DNA of 64,000 nucleotides from Pardosa pseudoannulata (taxonomy: Eukaryota > Arthropoda > Arachnida > Araneae > Lycosidae). The stretch is taken from positions 174,924,200 through 174,988,199 of the forward strand of contig CM063505.1 of the NCBI GenBank assembly GCA_032207245.1, written 5' to 3'. Below are positions 51,566 through 63,570 of the stretch, one piece after another (position 1 is the first letter of the stretch; each line of letters begins with the position of its first letter). Below the pieces are notes generated by a model. The model was not told the DNA's origin and did not search any database. It worked only from the letters and a program-made list of their open reading frames with translations. The position numbers and the translations under genes were made by a program.

Positions 51566-54500
51566 GCAAAAGATTAATAAATTAATACTGTTTATATCGC
51601 AGCCTTGAGGTATATTTTTAATGGCTTTTATTGAAAATTTAATTTTCTTAAAGATTTAATATGCATTTTGGTACTCTTGGATATATTAACAAAATTCTGT
51701 AAAATATTCAGTTACGATTCATTCAGTAGCTTTATGAGTTATCCCGGATAAACATAAAATATCTTTTTCCTTTAAATTATATTATAGATTGTATCAATTA
51801 ATAAATTGTCAAACCCTATTTCTTTACCTAATTTTTTTTATATCTGTATAACGAATTATAAATAAAAAAATAATCTATCATACTATGTTAGGACTTTAAT
51901 TTTATTATGAATCTAAGATTTAGATTTATTTTAATACATGAAGGGAAATGTAGGAGATTTACTGACGCATGCCTTACTCATATCTATACATGGTAGATTT
52001 TATTTATTTTAACCTGCATGCTTATTTCTAGCGCTCAGTTAAGATTTATGTTATCCTGATTTTGAAAAATTGAAATGTCCAACAATTTTGATAACATTTC
52101 CGTATGCAGCCCTATTTATTAGGGTTCTGGTTTCATTTAATACGATAAGAACCAAATTTATGCTTATGCAAATGTAGCGAACAGTTGAAAGATTCTGTTT
52201 AATGACATTACGTTCGGGAAAAAACTGGGGGAAATTCTAAATCCTGTTCGAATTTTTGAAAAGCTGCCAGCGTTCTGCCTTTGTTATTAATTTGTTTAGA
52301 GAAGTTGTGGCGAATTGCTTGATAATTTTCAGTGATTTCTTTTTTTGCATTTAGGAAAAAATAAAAGAAACTCACAAATGCCTCTTAAGTTTATACAAGT
52401 TAAATGAAAAATGTATATTGCTGACTCAATTATTGTATTTTAATTTCAGAATTTTGAAATATTTATATTCTTAAGTATTGATTTTTTACAAGCTACTTTT
52501 CTTTTAATTTAGGATTACTGTTGCTTTATTTTTATTTAATAAAATAAACTAAAGTGTCATTTTGTTAAAGTTTGTAAGAAGTATTTAGGCGTAAAAAAAC
52601 ATTAGTTTGGAAATGTTTGAATGAATAAATAACTATATTTTGTTATTACATTATTTTATTTTAAGTGTATTTTAAAGGAACTTTGGTAAGTAGATTGTTT
52701 TAAAATTGGTACGTGAAATAAAATGTAGGATATTAAATCATGCTACTGAATTCGAATTTATGTTTATTGAAACCTTATTAGTTTTAGCACACCAAAATGT
52801 GTAATTTAGTGGTAAATAATGTAATTACTAAAAATATTCATCTTTGTTTTTGCTTTTAGTAAAATTGTATTAAAAATACGATATAATTTATTTTCATTAA
52901 TTTTTAAATTTGGAAACAAATATAAATTGAATTGTAGCTCTTAATTTTCATATGAAATTGGAATTACAACCAATCTCTGTTTATATTGAGCATATCGTTT
53001 TCAAATATTTCTGATGTGCAAACTATTTCTTGGAGCCATGAAGGTTTTTTTTTTTTTTTAAATTATACGTAAAATAACATCTAAATGGCGAAGTGCATTC
53101 TTTATTTACAACGTATGCAACTTCTTGTTGTAATCTTAGTTTGTTTTCTCACTACTTCTCAAAATATTTTCAGGCATCTCAAACTCATAATTTCTTTTGA
53201 TGCATTTACTTGTGATAATAAATAGATAATATCTTTCAAATGAGTCAATTTTCTTTTATTTTTTAAACTGTAAATGTAATGTAGTCTCAGACAAAGGAAA
53301 AACATTCATTTTTTAAAACAATAATATTTAGTGTTTATTGTAAATTTAAAATCTGTTTTGTTTATTTTTAAAGATGAATCTCTAGTTAACGAATTTCCCA
53401 TATAAAGAACTTTTTTAAATAATTTAGCGACTTTTCAAAAAATCTGATTGTATCAATTGTAGATTTCTGCAAAATAGTTAAATGCATGCAATTTGTATTA
53501 AGTGAATACAATATTATAGAATCATTTTCCTTCACGTGAATTTAAATAAGGCCATGTTAATAGATCAACTACTACTTATAAAAGCTCTTTAATAAAATTA
53601 TTCTTTAGTCTCATAAGAATCAAATAGGAAGAACACTTTAGTTAAATACCTAAGTTTTGGGTTAGAGAGTTGCTGTTAGTATCTATTCTTATAGCTATTC
53701 GAAATTAGCTTTAAGAAGTTAGATTCGTTCTAATTAGCAACAGAAAAACAACAGGTATTTACCTTAGTACCACCATTCAGATGGCTGTATTAGTAAAACC
53801 CAATTTTCTGATAACAAAACCTAATCAAATTGATTACTCATAAGTAATACGAAGAAATTTTCCTCTGCAAATATTTGCTATGGAGGGGAAAAAACTGCGT
53901 GAGGAGCGAAAAACAGTTTTTTATGCATTCATTAATACATGAAGAAACTAAAGCTGACTCGCTGAAGCTTGTTTATTTTAATCTTGTCACATACGCATGT
54001 GTTTTTCCAGTGTATTTACATTCTGAAAGTGCAAACAAGTCTGCAATTAACTTTGCGTATTTTTTTGCATGAAAAAATATTTCCTTGATACAGTGTTTTT
54101 TATTATTTGTCAGCGAAAAATACATTTTTTAATTCTCGTGTACGCGGTTAAAATGCTTTATAAATTATAAGTTTAAAAATTTACTTATTTTTTGGGGAAA
54201 AGTTTTTTTTTAAAAAGTTTTTACTAGTTTTTGTTTACTAGTTTAAGATTTCTATAATTATTGGTATTTAGGGAAAATTGTAAAAATATGTGGATCAAAT
54301 TGGCTGACCGCTTAATTTTATAAACAGGATATTTCATTTAACTCTGAAACTTGTTTTACAGATTGTCATAGGCACATTTTTTTTGTCTAGAAACATTTTT
54401 ATCATTTAAGGAAGTGTATAAATTACCGTAATTATTTGTTACATATTTAAAGAACAGAGTATAGTTGCACTGCTATTTGAAATTCTCCTTACTGCAAGCT

Positions 54501-54960
54501 TTTATTAATAAAACTTGTTTCCCGTGCGTAATTTATGTAATCTGCGGGCATAAAATCTCATTTGATTTATGAAACAAGGCGTGGGATAATATATAACTGC
54601 AGTTATATAGTTGCAATTATTATTAACACCAGAAGTTCACTTTTGTATTTGTGCATGTCCATATTAAAGAATATAATAATTGAAAATTAATCTTATACGG
54701 AATGAAACATACACTAAAAATGATTAAATTATTTCAGTCCAATGCTTATAAAAAGTGAAAAATAATCACCAATTTATTACGAAACTCATTACGAAATCAA
54801 TTAGATTTAAAGTGATTAGAGTGAACTACCCAGTATTTTCATAACTTTGAAGTGTAGTTTGTGAAAATATCGATTGACAGAACTTACTAATCCAATAGAA
54901 AATACTTAGCCCATAGAAGCAAATTTGGGAATAGCTTATTTAGCCCAAGAATTACAACCA
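51566..54960. other. Long AT-rich intron
   Basis: About 3.4 kb with no supported feature. The 65-codon frame at 53875-54072 has no recognised motif. Confidence 0.45.
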
Positions 54961-54969
54961 GATTTGCAT

Positions 54970-55040
54970 GGTAAAAAATACAATGGCCGACACAACCGTA
55001 CATCTTAGACGATCCTATAGTGCGCATGCGTGAAATAAGG
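54970..55040. promoter_or_regulatory. NRF-1-like site near a YY1-like motif
   Basis: TGCGCATGCGTG at 55021-55032 closely fits the NRF-1 (fly ewg) consensus YGCGCAYGCGCR. ACAATGGCCGACA about 45 bp upstream resembles a YY1 site. Such pairs occur at promoters of broadly expressed genes, but no transcript is visible here. Confidence 0.3.
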
Positions 55041-55335
55041 TGACTGCATGTTTGAATACTTCACAAGTGTGTGAAACAAACATTCGCGAATATTATCTTG
55101 TCTCCACGCTTTGCCATTCGGCCCAAAAGGATAATTTTGAAGATCTATATATCGTAATCATGCATGAATTCCAATAGAAAATTCAAAACGAATGAAAGGA
55201 AAATACACAAAATTAAAATGTGATCTTTTTAAATTTTCTCTAAGCGGCACATTCTCAGTATCCATGAACTACACCACACGCCTGTACACATATGCGCTTG
55301 TATATTTTTATATGTACGTATGTAATGTATTATGT

Positions 55336-55372
55336 ATACATATTTATTTACTTATTTATTTATTTATTTATA
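55336..55372. repeat. (TTTA)n-like repeat
   Basis: ATTTATTTACTTATTTATTTATTTATTTAT, a short imperfect tetranucleotide array. Confidence 0.85.
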
Positions 55373-56099
55373 CGTGAATATTTAAATACTCAAAATTGTA
55401 GTAGAATCTGAATTGCCTTTATTTAACAGTATTTGTATCATGTTCTTTCTATTGTTTAATACCTCATCAACTTTCTAGTTTTTAAAGTCATTATCTGTCT
55501 TATCTTTCTGAAAAAGTATTTCTATACCTGAACCAATATTGGTATTTTGATCAGTTTTATCTACCTCTCTTTTTCTTCCGCTTAGAGCATCATCCAGAAA
55601 TAAAAACATATTACAGGAGCTTGTTCCGTAGTTTAAAAGATTCTTTTACTTTTTGCAATGTGTTAGCTTTATATTTGGTTTTAAAAAATATTGTCATGCA
55701 TTATTGATATACCCCCGCTCTCTATTTTTAGCTTCAGGCGTAATACGTAGAACAGAAAACGATGTAATAAGTAATAACGTAAACGATGTAATAAGTAGGT
55801 CACGAGAATAATCTATTTAAAATAGTTTTTAAAAAGTTTATGCCCTTTTTTATATTTTTAAAGTTTTGTGGAAATAAAAAAAAACTTGAAACAATGTTTG
55901 AAACATAAAAATTTAAAATGTAGGATCTGATTTAATTATAATTCCTGTATAATTTAAAAGATACTTTTAAAGAACTATACGTTGGTAATATTAAACATTT
56001 TTATATGTATATAGTGTTATGAAATTGTATAGTTTAAATTTTTTCATAGTTTTACATAAAGGTTTTACAGTGTTATTTACTTTGATTATAAATTTAGTA
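55373..56099. other. Non-coding spacer
   Basis: AT-rich with a small tandem copy of AACGATGTAATAAGTA near 55758-55797. Nothing else is recognised. Confidence 0.45.
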
Positions 56100-56107
56100 C
56101 ATAATAT

Positions 56108-56930
56108 CAGAGTTGGAAAAAAATCATGATTTTTTTAGGAAATAAAAAAAATCAGATTTATTTGATTAAAATCGTATTTTTTTTATTTAAATCAGATTTC
56201 TTTGATTTTTTTCTGAATACTAATTTTAATTGTTGTTTTTATGTTTTTTGCAATATACATAGAGTAGTTTGTTATAAGAAGTAACATCTTATCTATCTAT
56301 CTAGTACATTCTACACACTGATTACCTAAAATTAAATATATAAATTTTAATCTAAATACATTCCATTATTTTGTAATTGGATAGTGCAAATTAAATAAGG
56401 TGTAAATTTAAAGAACAAATTAAATATTCTTTAATACAAACTATTTATTTAAAAAAAAACAAATCTCAATTATTTCAATATTTTTTAAGTACTGAAATGT
56501 GGATTTAATTCTTTCAATAAAAACACTTGCTTTGATGCTTTATCCACTCCTAATTGGTTACGAAGGCTAGAATGAACAATACCAAAAGTAGAAAACTGTT
56601 TTTCCATTCTAGCAGATGAAGCCACGGCTGTTGTTATTTAGTAGATAAACTGGATTTCAAGTTCTGTAATACTCTCTTTACCTCCCATAACATAAAATGA
56701 ATTCCACCAGTCATAATCATTGTTCTACCCCTACTGCATACTTTCTGATAACAACCCCTAAATTCTTGGAAAGCACATGCTATCTATTTGCACTTGATTA
56801 CTTAATGGTGTGAAATGATATTAATAAATGAATTAAAAATGAGGAAAAATGAATCAAAAATGATTTAAATCAATAATTTTTTCAAAAAAATCAACTGATT
56901 TAAATCAAGATTTAAATTATGCCAACCCTG
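56108..56930. mobile_element. hAT element, internally deleted, with transposase remnant
   Basis: 823 bp with ends CAGAGTTGGAAAAAAATCAT and, reverse-complemented, CAGGGTTGGCATAATTTAAA. The flanking 8-mers CATAATAT (56100-56107) and CATACTAT (56931-56938) match at 7 of 8. Both subterminal zones repeat an AATCAGATTT / TTTGATTTAAATC word. It carries a hAT dimerisation-domain remnant on the minus strand. Confidence 0.9.
56515..56730 (-). pseudogene. hAT transposase C-terminal (dimerisation) remnant
   Basis: Minus-strand frames give DYDWWNSFYVMGGKESI and then SSARMEKQFSTFGIVHSSLR followed by NQLGVDKASKQVF. This is the order of the hAT C-terminus: the DWW motif, then SS...ER.FS..G.......R..L. A stop and a frameshift lie between them. 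The domain mediates transposase multimerisation in active elements. The DDE and zinc-finger parts are deleted. Confidence 0.85.
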
Positions 56931-56938
56931 CATACTAT

Positions 56939-58212
56939 CTGTAATATTGCGAATATTTTATGAATAATTAGTTATTTCAAAACAGAGAAAATATGTTTTA
57001 AATAGTTCTCTCTTCAAATTTGAATCCGAAATCACTGAAACTTTCGAATCAATAAATTGATCAACTCTAACCCATATGTATACTTGACATCGAAATTTAA
57101 CTTAGTGTCTGTCAAGAATTTAATATTTGACTTTTAGAAATGCTTTGCTACTTTCACGGATCATGGAGCCATGTTTAATGTGAGTAGAAAAATTACTAAT
57201 GTAACTGTGTTAATCTAAACACCTGTCACTCAAATTCAATGGCATAATAGATTGACCACCTTGAGATAAGTAATTGCAACGTGAAGATTTGTCATTCATA
57301 TTTATTTACTTACTCAGCTCTCAATTAATTATTTTTATTTCTATTTGAATCAGCAAATGAAAAAACAGAGCTACTATGATTTTTTACTACTATATCGTAC
57401 TAAAAAAAATTTAATTTGTTTTACCTCAGAAGTTTACGCTCTAAGGGCTGTTGAGTTATTCATTCTGTTTTAAAAAAGGGGAGTACGAATAAAATATTTT
57501 TGTGTTGCGATAATTTCTTTGCTAGCTTATACCTTTTTTTAGTAAATATCTTTAAAAAAATCTAAAATGTCTTTAAAACTGTTTAGGACTTTCTATATAC
57601 TCTTGTTGAAGATATCTGAGGTAAATTCATCTCTGGAGTTGTTATTTTCTCATTCCATTTTCATGCCATAAAAGTGCTATTATAAGTCAATTTCAATTTT
57701 GAAAAGTTATTTTATGCATATACTTTATAAATTGAAGTATGGATTTTCGATAATATCATATTTAAGGTGTTATCGGTTTGGGCAAATACCAAGTCTTCTG
57801 TTCCAAACAGATGCAGACGATAAAAGTCTTTCGTGAAAGCAAAATGGAGGTTGGTCGGATATGTTTCAGACGAAGAGGTTTTTTATTTTTATTTTTATTT
57901 TGTATTCTACCTGTTTTGTGTTCTGTTATTGTTATTGTCATCTGAAGGTCGAGGTTTACGATTCGTGTATGAGTTAGTGTGTAGATGTATAGAATGATGC
58001 TCGTATTCACTTATTCTTTATACCCTTTACATTCAGGTTGTGTCAAAATTGTTCAATTATCTTTTATCAAACTACCGTTAATTAAGTTTCTAGATTTGGT
58101 TTTATAAGTTATATCCAGAACAAATTGTGCTGCATAAAATTTTAGCAAGAAATTTGCATGTTATATAGTGCTATGGTGAATTTTTTAATCAGCCTAATCT
58201 TTTAAAATGAAT
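56939..58212. other. Non-coding spacer
   Basis: No exon or element recognised. The 82-codon minus-strand frame at 57762-58010 is without motif. Confidence 0.4.
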
Positions 58213-58290
58213 TTAACCCTTTACCAGTGTCCCCCGAATTTTGTTCGGACAGCTTAAATTGTGATGCCCGAACTGATTTAGGGCAGAAGA
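58213..58290 (+). mobile_element. TTAA-element terminus, family B
   Basis: TTAA (58213-58216) is followed by CCCTTTACCAGTGTCCCCCG, matching the terminus at 36959 read on the other strand. Two imperfect palindromes follow: CCCCGAATTTTGTTCGGAC (58232-58250) and GCCCGAACTGATTTAGGGC (58266-58284). The opposite end was not found. Confidence 0.6.
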
Positions 58291-60840
58291 AAAAAAATAA
58301 AGTTCCTATTCCAGGAAAGACAAACAGAGTTTATCTCTTTAAAAGTTCCGTTAGTTTTTGACATTTATGTAAAAATATCAAATATAGTAATTATTTCACT
58401 CATTCAGAATTTTATTTCATAGCGAAATAATTATTTTCTAACCTTTGTTGGTGATATATAACCGAAAATTAGCTAAGGAAAAAATTTCTCGTGTGAAATA
58501 CACTTTCTGAAATAAATGGCATAGCCAAGGGGCTGAAAGCTGTTTATAAAATTAATAGTGTAATACATATTGTATTAGTTAATTTACATAAATTTCGTGA
58601 ATAATAATAGTTTATATATTGCATTAGATACATTTTATTTAATTAATATATCACCATTTTTGTATTTGTTATTTTTAACACGACTGTAATTTTTTATTTG
58701 GTACTACTAAAGTAAAAAGTATGTTTCTACATTTTTTTTTTTTTTGGAAAAATGGAATGCTTTATTTTTATTTAATAGTAACATTTTCTTGAAATTTAAC
58801 AAAACTTGCTACCAAATTGTAAATTCATCCAATTTGTGTAGTACGTTTTTAAAACTTACATTTCAGTCTCTTGCATATTACGACTTGGGGGAATAGCATA
58901 ATATCATTAACAGCTGAGTTGCTTTAATTCTACTTATACGCTGCAGATGGAAATTAAATTTAAACTGTTTACCTGTAGGAACAAATTTGTCCTCTAAGTC
59001 ATTTTTAATATTGCATTCGTGTAACATATAAATCTACTAAAACTCTCAAACTGTAAACAGGGTGAGATTGCTAAGCTATTCACTGGAAACACTTCTTGGC
59101 GTCATCTTGTGAGTTCGTCTGGCAGAAAACGTAACTCGAAATAAATGACAGGGCTCAAATATCACTTCCTCTCTGCATTAGTTTTCCTCACGTCATTAAA
59201 ATGCAACAACTTTCCCAAATCTGTTTCTGTTTTGCGAATTAAATTCCTACCTCTTAAACTGTGTCAGAAATGCAGTTACTTAGGTGCAGTGCGAGAACGT
59301 CAAGAGAGGGAGAGTTAATGCTGTTTCACAATCTCGTTCTCCGTTTAGCTCTGCAAATATGTGATCTCCCTCTCCTCCACTCTTAATTATAATCTTTTCA
59401 TTGTTCCTTAAGCATGAACCTTGTCTCTGCCTTATTGAAATTAACTCAGTTATGTATACGAAGACCGCGTCTTGCAGAAGGATGGAAAGAGAGCGTAATG
59501 TGAGTCTGAATGAGAGATGAGAGGGAGGAAAGTGTATATAGATCCGGAAATGGAACATGCCAAATATACAAGTGATTGATTTCTTAGGGCTCGGACCATT
59601 AACTTTTTTTCCCCGATTGTAGGTGGTAATGTAAAATCACTCCATCCGATACAGCAGAAGTCCGATACTGGAAAAGCATGACTCTTTTTTAAATAAAAAT
59701 CAGAAACATAAAAACTATTTCGGCTCTTTTCTTTTTTTAAAGAACAAGTCGTTAATCTTAATTTTTATTCAATATGCTCCTTGCAAAAAATGATAGATTG
59801 AAAAAAATTACCTTAATTAGACTGAGGGCCTCAACTATTATTTCAGGATTGCTCTAGGCCTTAAAAGAATTCACAGAAGATTTTTATTTAATCCGTGAAA
59901 GAACTTTTAAGCTAGTTTTTTCTCCGACAGAATTAGCGGTAAAATCCATGAGATGAATATTTCAGGAATGGACTAAAATTAAGATATGTTTTTGACCATT
60001 TTTTTTTATGACAGACTAATCGTAATTTTATGCATTATCATTTTTTGTTATAAAAACTAAAAACAAAAGCGGTAGCTGAATAAAAAATTGATAAAGTTCG
60101 TAAATTTAATTTCATATGGATTTCTATGTTAGAAATGTATTTATAAAGTATTTACTGTCAAATTTTAGCATTTTACCAAATGGATATTGGAGCATGAAAA
60201 ATTTTCGTAAATTTCTTCCACTAATGTAAAGAGAGCTTTGCGATTTCTTTTTACTATAATGTAGGGCAGAACGGTTCAAAGTCTTTTATTATTGGGGGGG
60301 GTAACAAAAGGCTGTCTAAACAGAACATACTGCTTAAAGCCGGACATCCATGCCAACAGCAGGAATCTAACCCACAAACTTCGGAACTTAAAGGCTACCG
60401 TTTTCTTACTGGCGGCCCTTTAAGAAAACTTATAACTGTGAAATCTGATTATAGATAAAAAGTTTAAATAAATATAACTCAAATGGTTGCGAGATTCTTT
60501 TAAACTTATTTTATGATCTTAGTTCTTAGTAATTTCAACGAATACTGAGAAGGGTGAGGAATATGCGTCTTCGAATTTACTCAGGATAATATAAATAATT
60601 CTATTAAAATCATTTCTCTTATGCTTTAGGAGATAGTAATAATTATCGGTAATAATTCTGGTTTTAAGTATTTTTCATGGATTTTTGGCATTTTAAAAGC
60701 CTGAGTGTAAAGTGCATTCGACCAGTTTTGAACAAAATGACTCATGCACTGCAAAATTTCTTTTACCTATTTTGATTATTGTCATACATGGAATAAAAAT
60801 TTATGTAAGTCATTTCTGATATAACACATATACACACTTC
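58291..60840. other. Long non-coding stretch
   Basis: AT-rich intron-like DNA. 59280-59560 is GC-richer, with a 92-codon minus-strand frame that lacks a motif. 60345-60420 (GGAATCTAACCCACAAACTTCGGAACTTAAAGG...) looks like a degraded minus-strand tRNA-like SINE head. Confidence 0.4.
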
Positions 60841-61041
60841 CATGAAAAGAGATGGCCGATTGGTTAGAGTGCTGGCCTTCGGTACCGGAGTCCGTGGGTC
60901 CGAATCCCACTGTGGCATGGATGTTCGTAGCCGTTCGGAATCGGCTTAAAGCTGTAGGTCCCGGTCTCATTAGCCCTCGTGTTGCAAAAAGTAGACCGTA
61001 GCACTCCAAACCAAACCAAACCAAACCAAACCATGAAAAGA
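60840..61041. repeat. Perfect 11-bp target-site duplication of a SINE
   Basis: CCATGAAAAGA at 60840-60850 and at 61031-61041 bracket the SINE exactly. Confidence 0.93.
60851..61030 (+). mobile_element. Intact tRNA-derived SINE with (CCAAA)n tail
   Basis: 180 bp. The tRNA-like head GATGGCCGATTGGTTAGAGTG (A-box), CTTCGGTACCGGAG and GTGGGTCCGAATCCCAC (B-box within a perfect T-arm-like stem) is followed by a body CCGTTCGGAATCGGCTTAAAG..., the block GTTGCAAAAAGTAGACCGTA and a tail of four to five CCAAA units. Expected to be Pol III transcribed and copied by a LINE reverse transcriptase. Relatives lie at 3324-3390 (tail only) and 16345-16515 (diverged). The 80-codon minus-strand frame across it is incidental. 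Confidence 0.93.
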
Positions 61042-61328
61042 AGCTATCTAGATTGGTTGCTATGCTTCTCCCTGGGGTAAGACTTATTTCAAAATGTTCA
61101 TTTAAAAATGATACTTTATTTTACTTAAAATTCCTCCGTACTCCACAGGAAATAACAATTTAATCTCTACCCTAAAACATGGCTTTTCTTCCGATCGTTA
61201 GTTAGGTTGATTGTCCTGTATTTTATTGTTGAAATAATTAATATAATCTATAATTTTACACCTCGACTAGTGTTGGTGTTATTGAAGATGATATTAGATT
61301 TTTTTTTACATTACAGTAAATATATTAA

Positions 61329-61568
61329 CACAAGAACAGGTGGGGTTATTTTGACACAAAAATGTTTAATGTTTTCTAAGCAGATTTTTTTCAGATAATA
61401 AAAAAAATAATATATTACTCATTAAAATATATTTTCAAAACTTATCCTCAAAAATATTTTTATAAAAATTTATATTATTTCTGTTATTACTATCTGAAAA
61501 AGAATAAATCTGTTAAGGTAACACAAAATAGTTTTTGGGTCAAAATGACCCTTCCCTCGGTTCTAGAG
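61329..61568. mobile_element. piggyBac-like TTAA MITE, family C
   Basis: 240 bp between TTAA at 61325-61328 and TTAA at 61569-61572. The ends are CACAAGAACAGGTGGGGTTA and, reverse-complemented, CTCTAGAACCGAGGGAAGGG. The palindrome GGGTCAAAATGACCC at 61537-61551 lies 17 bp from the right end, and its relic GGTTATTTTGACAC is near the left end. No transposase. Confidence 0.82.
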
Positions 61569-61572
61569 TTAA

Positions 61573-62140
61573 AAGCTTATTCATTTCTTCAAACGAATCC
61601 CCTCTATAAAAATAGCCTAAGTTATCTGCCCGTCTGTTCTCGAATTTATGAAGCGGTTGGACCTGGAATGGATAGGGGCATCCATATTCCATTCTTGATC
61701 AGTTAGGGTTAGCAAAATTGAAAGCAAGACTTTAAAACGTTCGAAATCCACTCTTCCCTCCTATCAAGCCCTATTTTCTCGAGTTAAGAGCAGGTGATTA
61801 TGTTTATCACATAATAAATAGGTAAAAATAACATTTTTTTTCTAGCATTATGACGTCATTCCTTTAACCATATCATTTAATCATTTCTTATTTTAAATTA
61901 TTTAAATATCGTCTGCATTATTTTGATACGTGTTATCACTGAACTTAGATATAACGTAAATAATTTTTTTTTTATATTTGGTTTAAATAATAGATTAGGT
62001 ACATATGGGATAATTTTAAATTTAATCATCGATTAGTTTTTGTTTCAATGAAAATTTTATCCCGGTATTAACAACAAAATCTTTTCATAAAAGTCTAGGA
62101 GTTCATTTCACGGACTAATACATATCTAGCATTTAAGTTA
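61573..62140. other. Non-coding spacer
   Basis: AT-rich sequence with no recognised feature. Confidence 0.4.
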
Positions 62141-62146
62141 TATATC

Positions 62147-62399
62147 TTTGAAAATTAAGAAGTTTGTTCGTTTATGTGTTTGTTTTTTATAAATAACCAC
62201 ACGGTTTGACTAAATGACATTTGATTCTAAACTACATTCACAGTATCGGGAGACTTTAGAGGAGCCTGAAGATAAACAAAATATTGAGCGTATACTAGAT
62301 AATTGTCCGCCAAAACGCAAACTTGCCTCATACAGTACTTTACGATTCTGAAAAATTAAAAATTTTACTAATCCCGTCATATGACGGGCTGTATGCTAG
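62147..62399 (+). mobile_element. Non-autonomous Helitron-like element (3' end clear, 5' end tentative)
   Basis: The right end has a perfect 16-nt palindrome CCCGTCATATGACGGG (62373-62388), 7 nt, then CTAG (62396-62399) and a T, the textbook Helitron 3' terminus. A possible 5' start, TCTTTGAAAATTAAGAAGTT, lies near 62147, followed by GTTTGTTCGTTTATGTGTTTG, which is common near Helitron 5' ends. Only the 3' end is well supported. A coding-like segment, ETLEEPEDKQNIERILDNCP, lies inside at about 62250-62330. Confidence 0.6.
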
Positions 62400-62400
62400 T

Positions 62401-63530
62401 TTTTAATAACTTAACATTCGTTCTGTGATCAATTCTAATCACACACTCATGCACATGGATAGATTTCAGAAGACATATAAAACTTTTTACCATTCCTTTT
62501 ATGATGATCATGAATTTTTTATAAGACTTTTTTCAGTTTTATTCTTTTTTCTTTGCTTTGCATTAGTTTATTGAAATATAATGATATCTTTTTAAAATAT
62601 TTAACACTGAATCATAAGTTACAGAAATATGCTCTTTTGCTTTTGCAAGATGTTTTAGATTTTAAAAAGAGTATTTGATTTTTTTTTTCGTTCTTTTTGT
62701 GGAGGTAGTAACATAAATTTGAAGAATTTATTAATGATTATTTTCCCCTGGAGTCCTTCCACTCCCCAATTTTTATTTCTAATATTATCTCTTGGAAACA
62801 TTTTCAAATTCGCAGGTTTAAATTTTTCTTTATTAGAATTTATGGCGCTATTTAAACGCATCTCCCTAGAGATGATGATACTCTGTGCAAATATTTCATA
62901 TTTTATTTTTTATTTTTTCAGTTATAAGAACAATTCTCTTTCCCTGTATTGTAGCATTTTCTTAGAAGCCTCTTTATCGTACAAAAGTGATTTTTTATGA
63001 AAAGAAATTCTTTTCTTTCACTATCTTCTCTTTAGTTCATTCTATTTTTGGAGTTATAATTGCCAATAAGCTTAAATGTTATTTTTTGATTGTTGTATTA
63101 GTTACTAATTACTATAGATCAAAGATGAGTTTTTTTTCCGAGTTATTTTATACCCATTACACTCTTGGTTACATTAACTAGAAAATGAGTTAGCAGAAAT
63201 ATCTGCCACATAAAGTAGTAGTATAAAAATAAGTATGTAATTTGTCAATCGTAAGGGATGTGTCCCAATCTGTATGCTTTGTATAAAAAATGAAAAATAA
63301 GCAGTTAATTTGATTTGATATGTGTAGCATATCTATCTGTTCTAAATCATTACTGATGAGAGCTAATCACCGATTAAATATCACGTATTTCCGTTATAGG
63401 TAATTGTTAATTAGCTTTAGTCGGCTATTAAGATAAATGTTCCTTTACATCATGTTATAGGTAATTAGGAATTAACTATTACTGCTATATGGTAGTTTGA
63501 CGCCGATTAGACTTTCCAACCTATGGTAAA
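62401..63530. other. Non-coding stretch
   Basis: Frames of 64-93 codons at 62655-63181 are Phe/Leu-rich with no domain and no splice pair. Presumed intron. Confidence 0.4.

Positions 63531-63534
<4 letters not shown>

Positions 63535-63569
<35 letters not shown>
63535..63569. repeat. Poly(A) tract (35 A)
   Basis: An uninterrupted A run. ATGGTAGTTT on the left (63490) and AAACTACCAT on the right (about 63646) face each other, so it may sit inside a small element. Confidence 0.95.

Positions 63570-63570
<1 letters not shown>

Noticed and set aside
60851..60925. Functional tRNA gene
   Set aside because: A- and B-boxes are good, but the sequence continues into a SINE body and CCAAA tail with target duplications, and the acceptor stem does not close.
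62655..63181. Phe/Leu-rich frames as membrane proteins
   Set aside because: Overlapping frames on both strands in T-rich DNA, no domain, no repeat of a receptor pattern.
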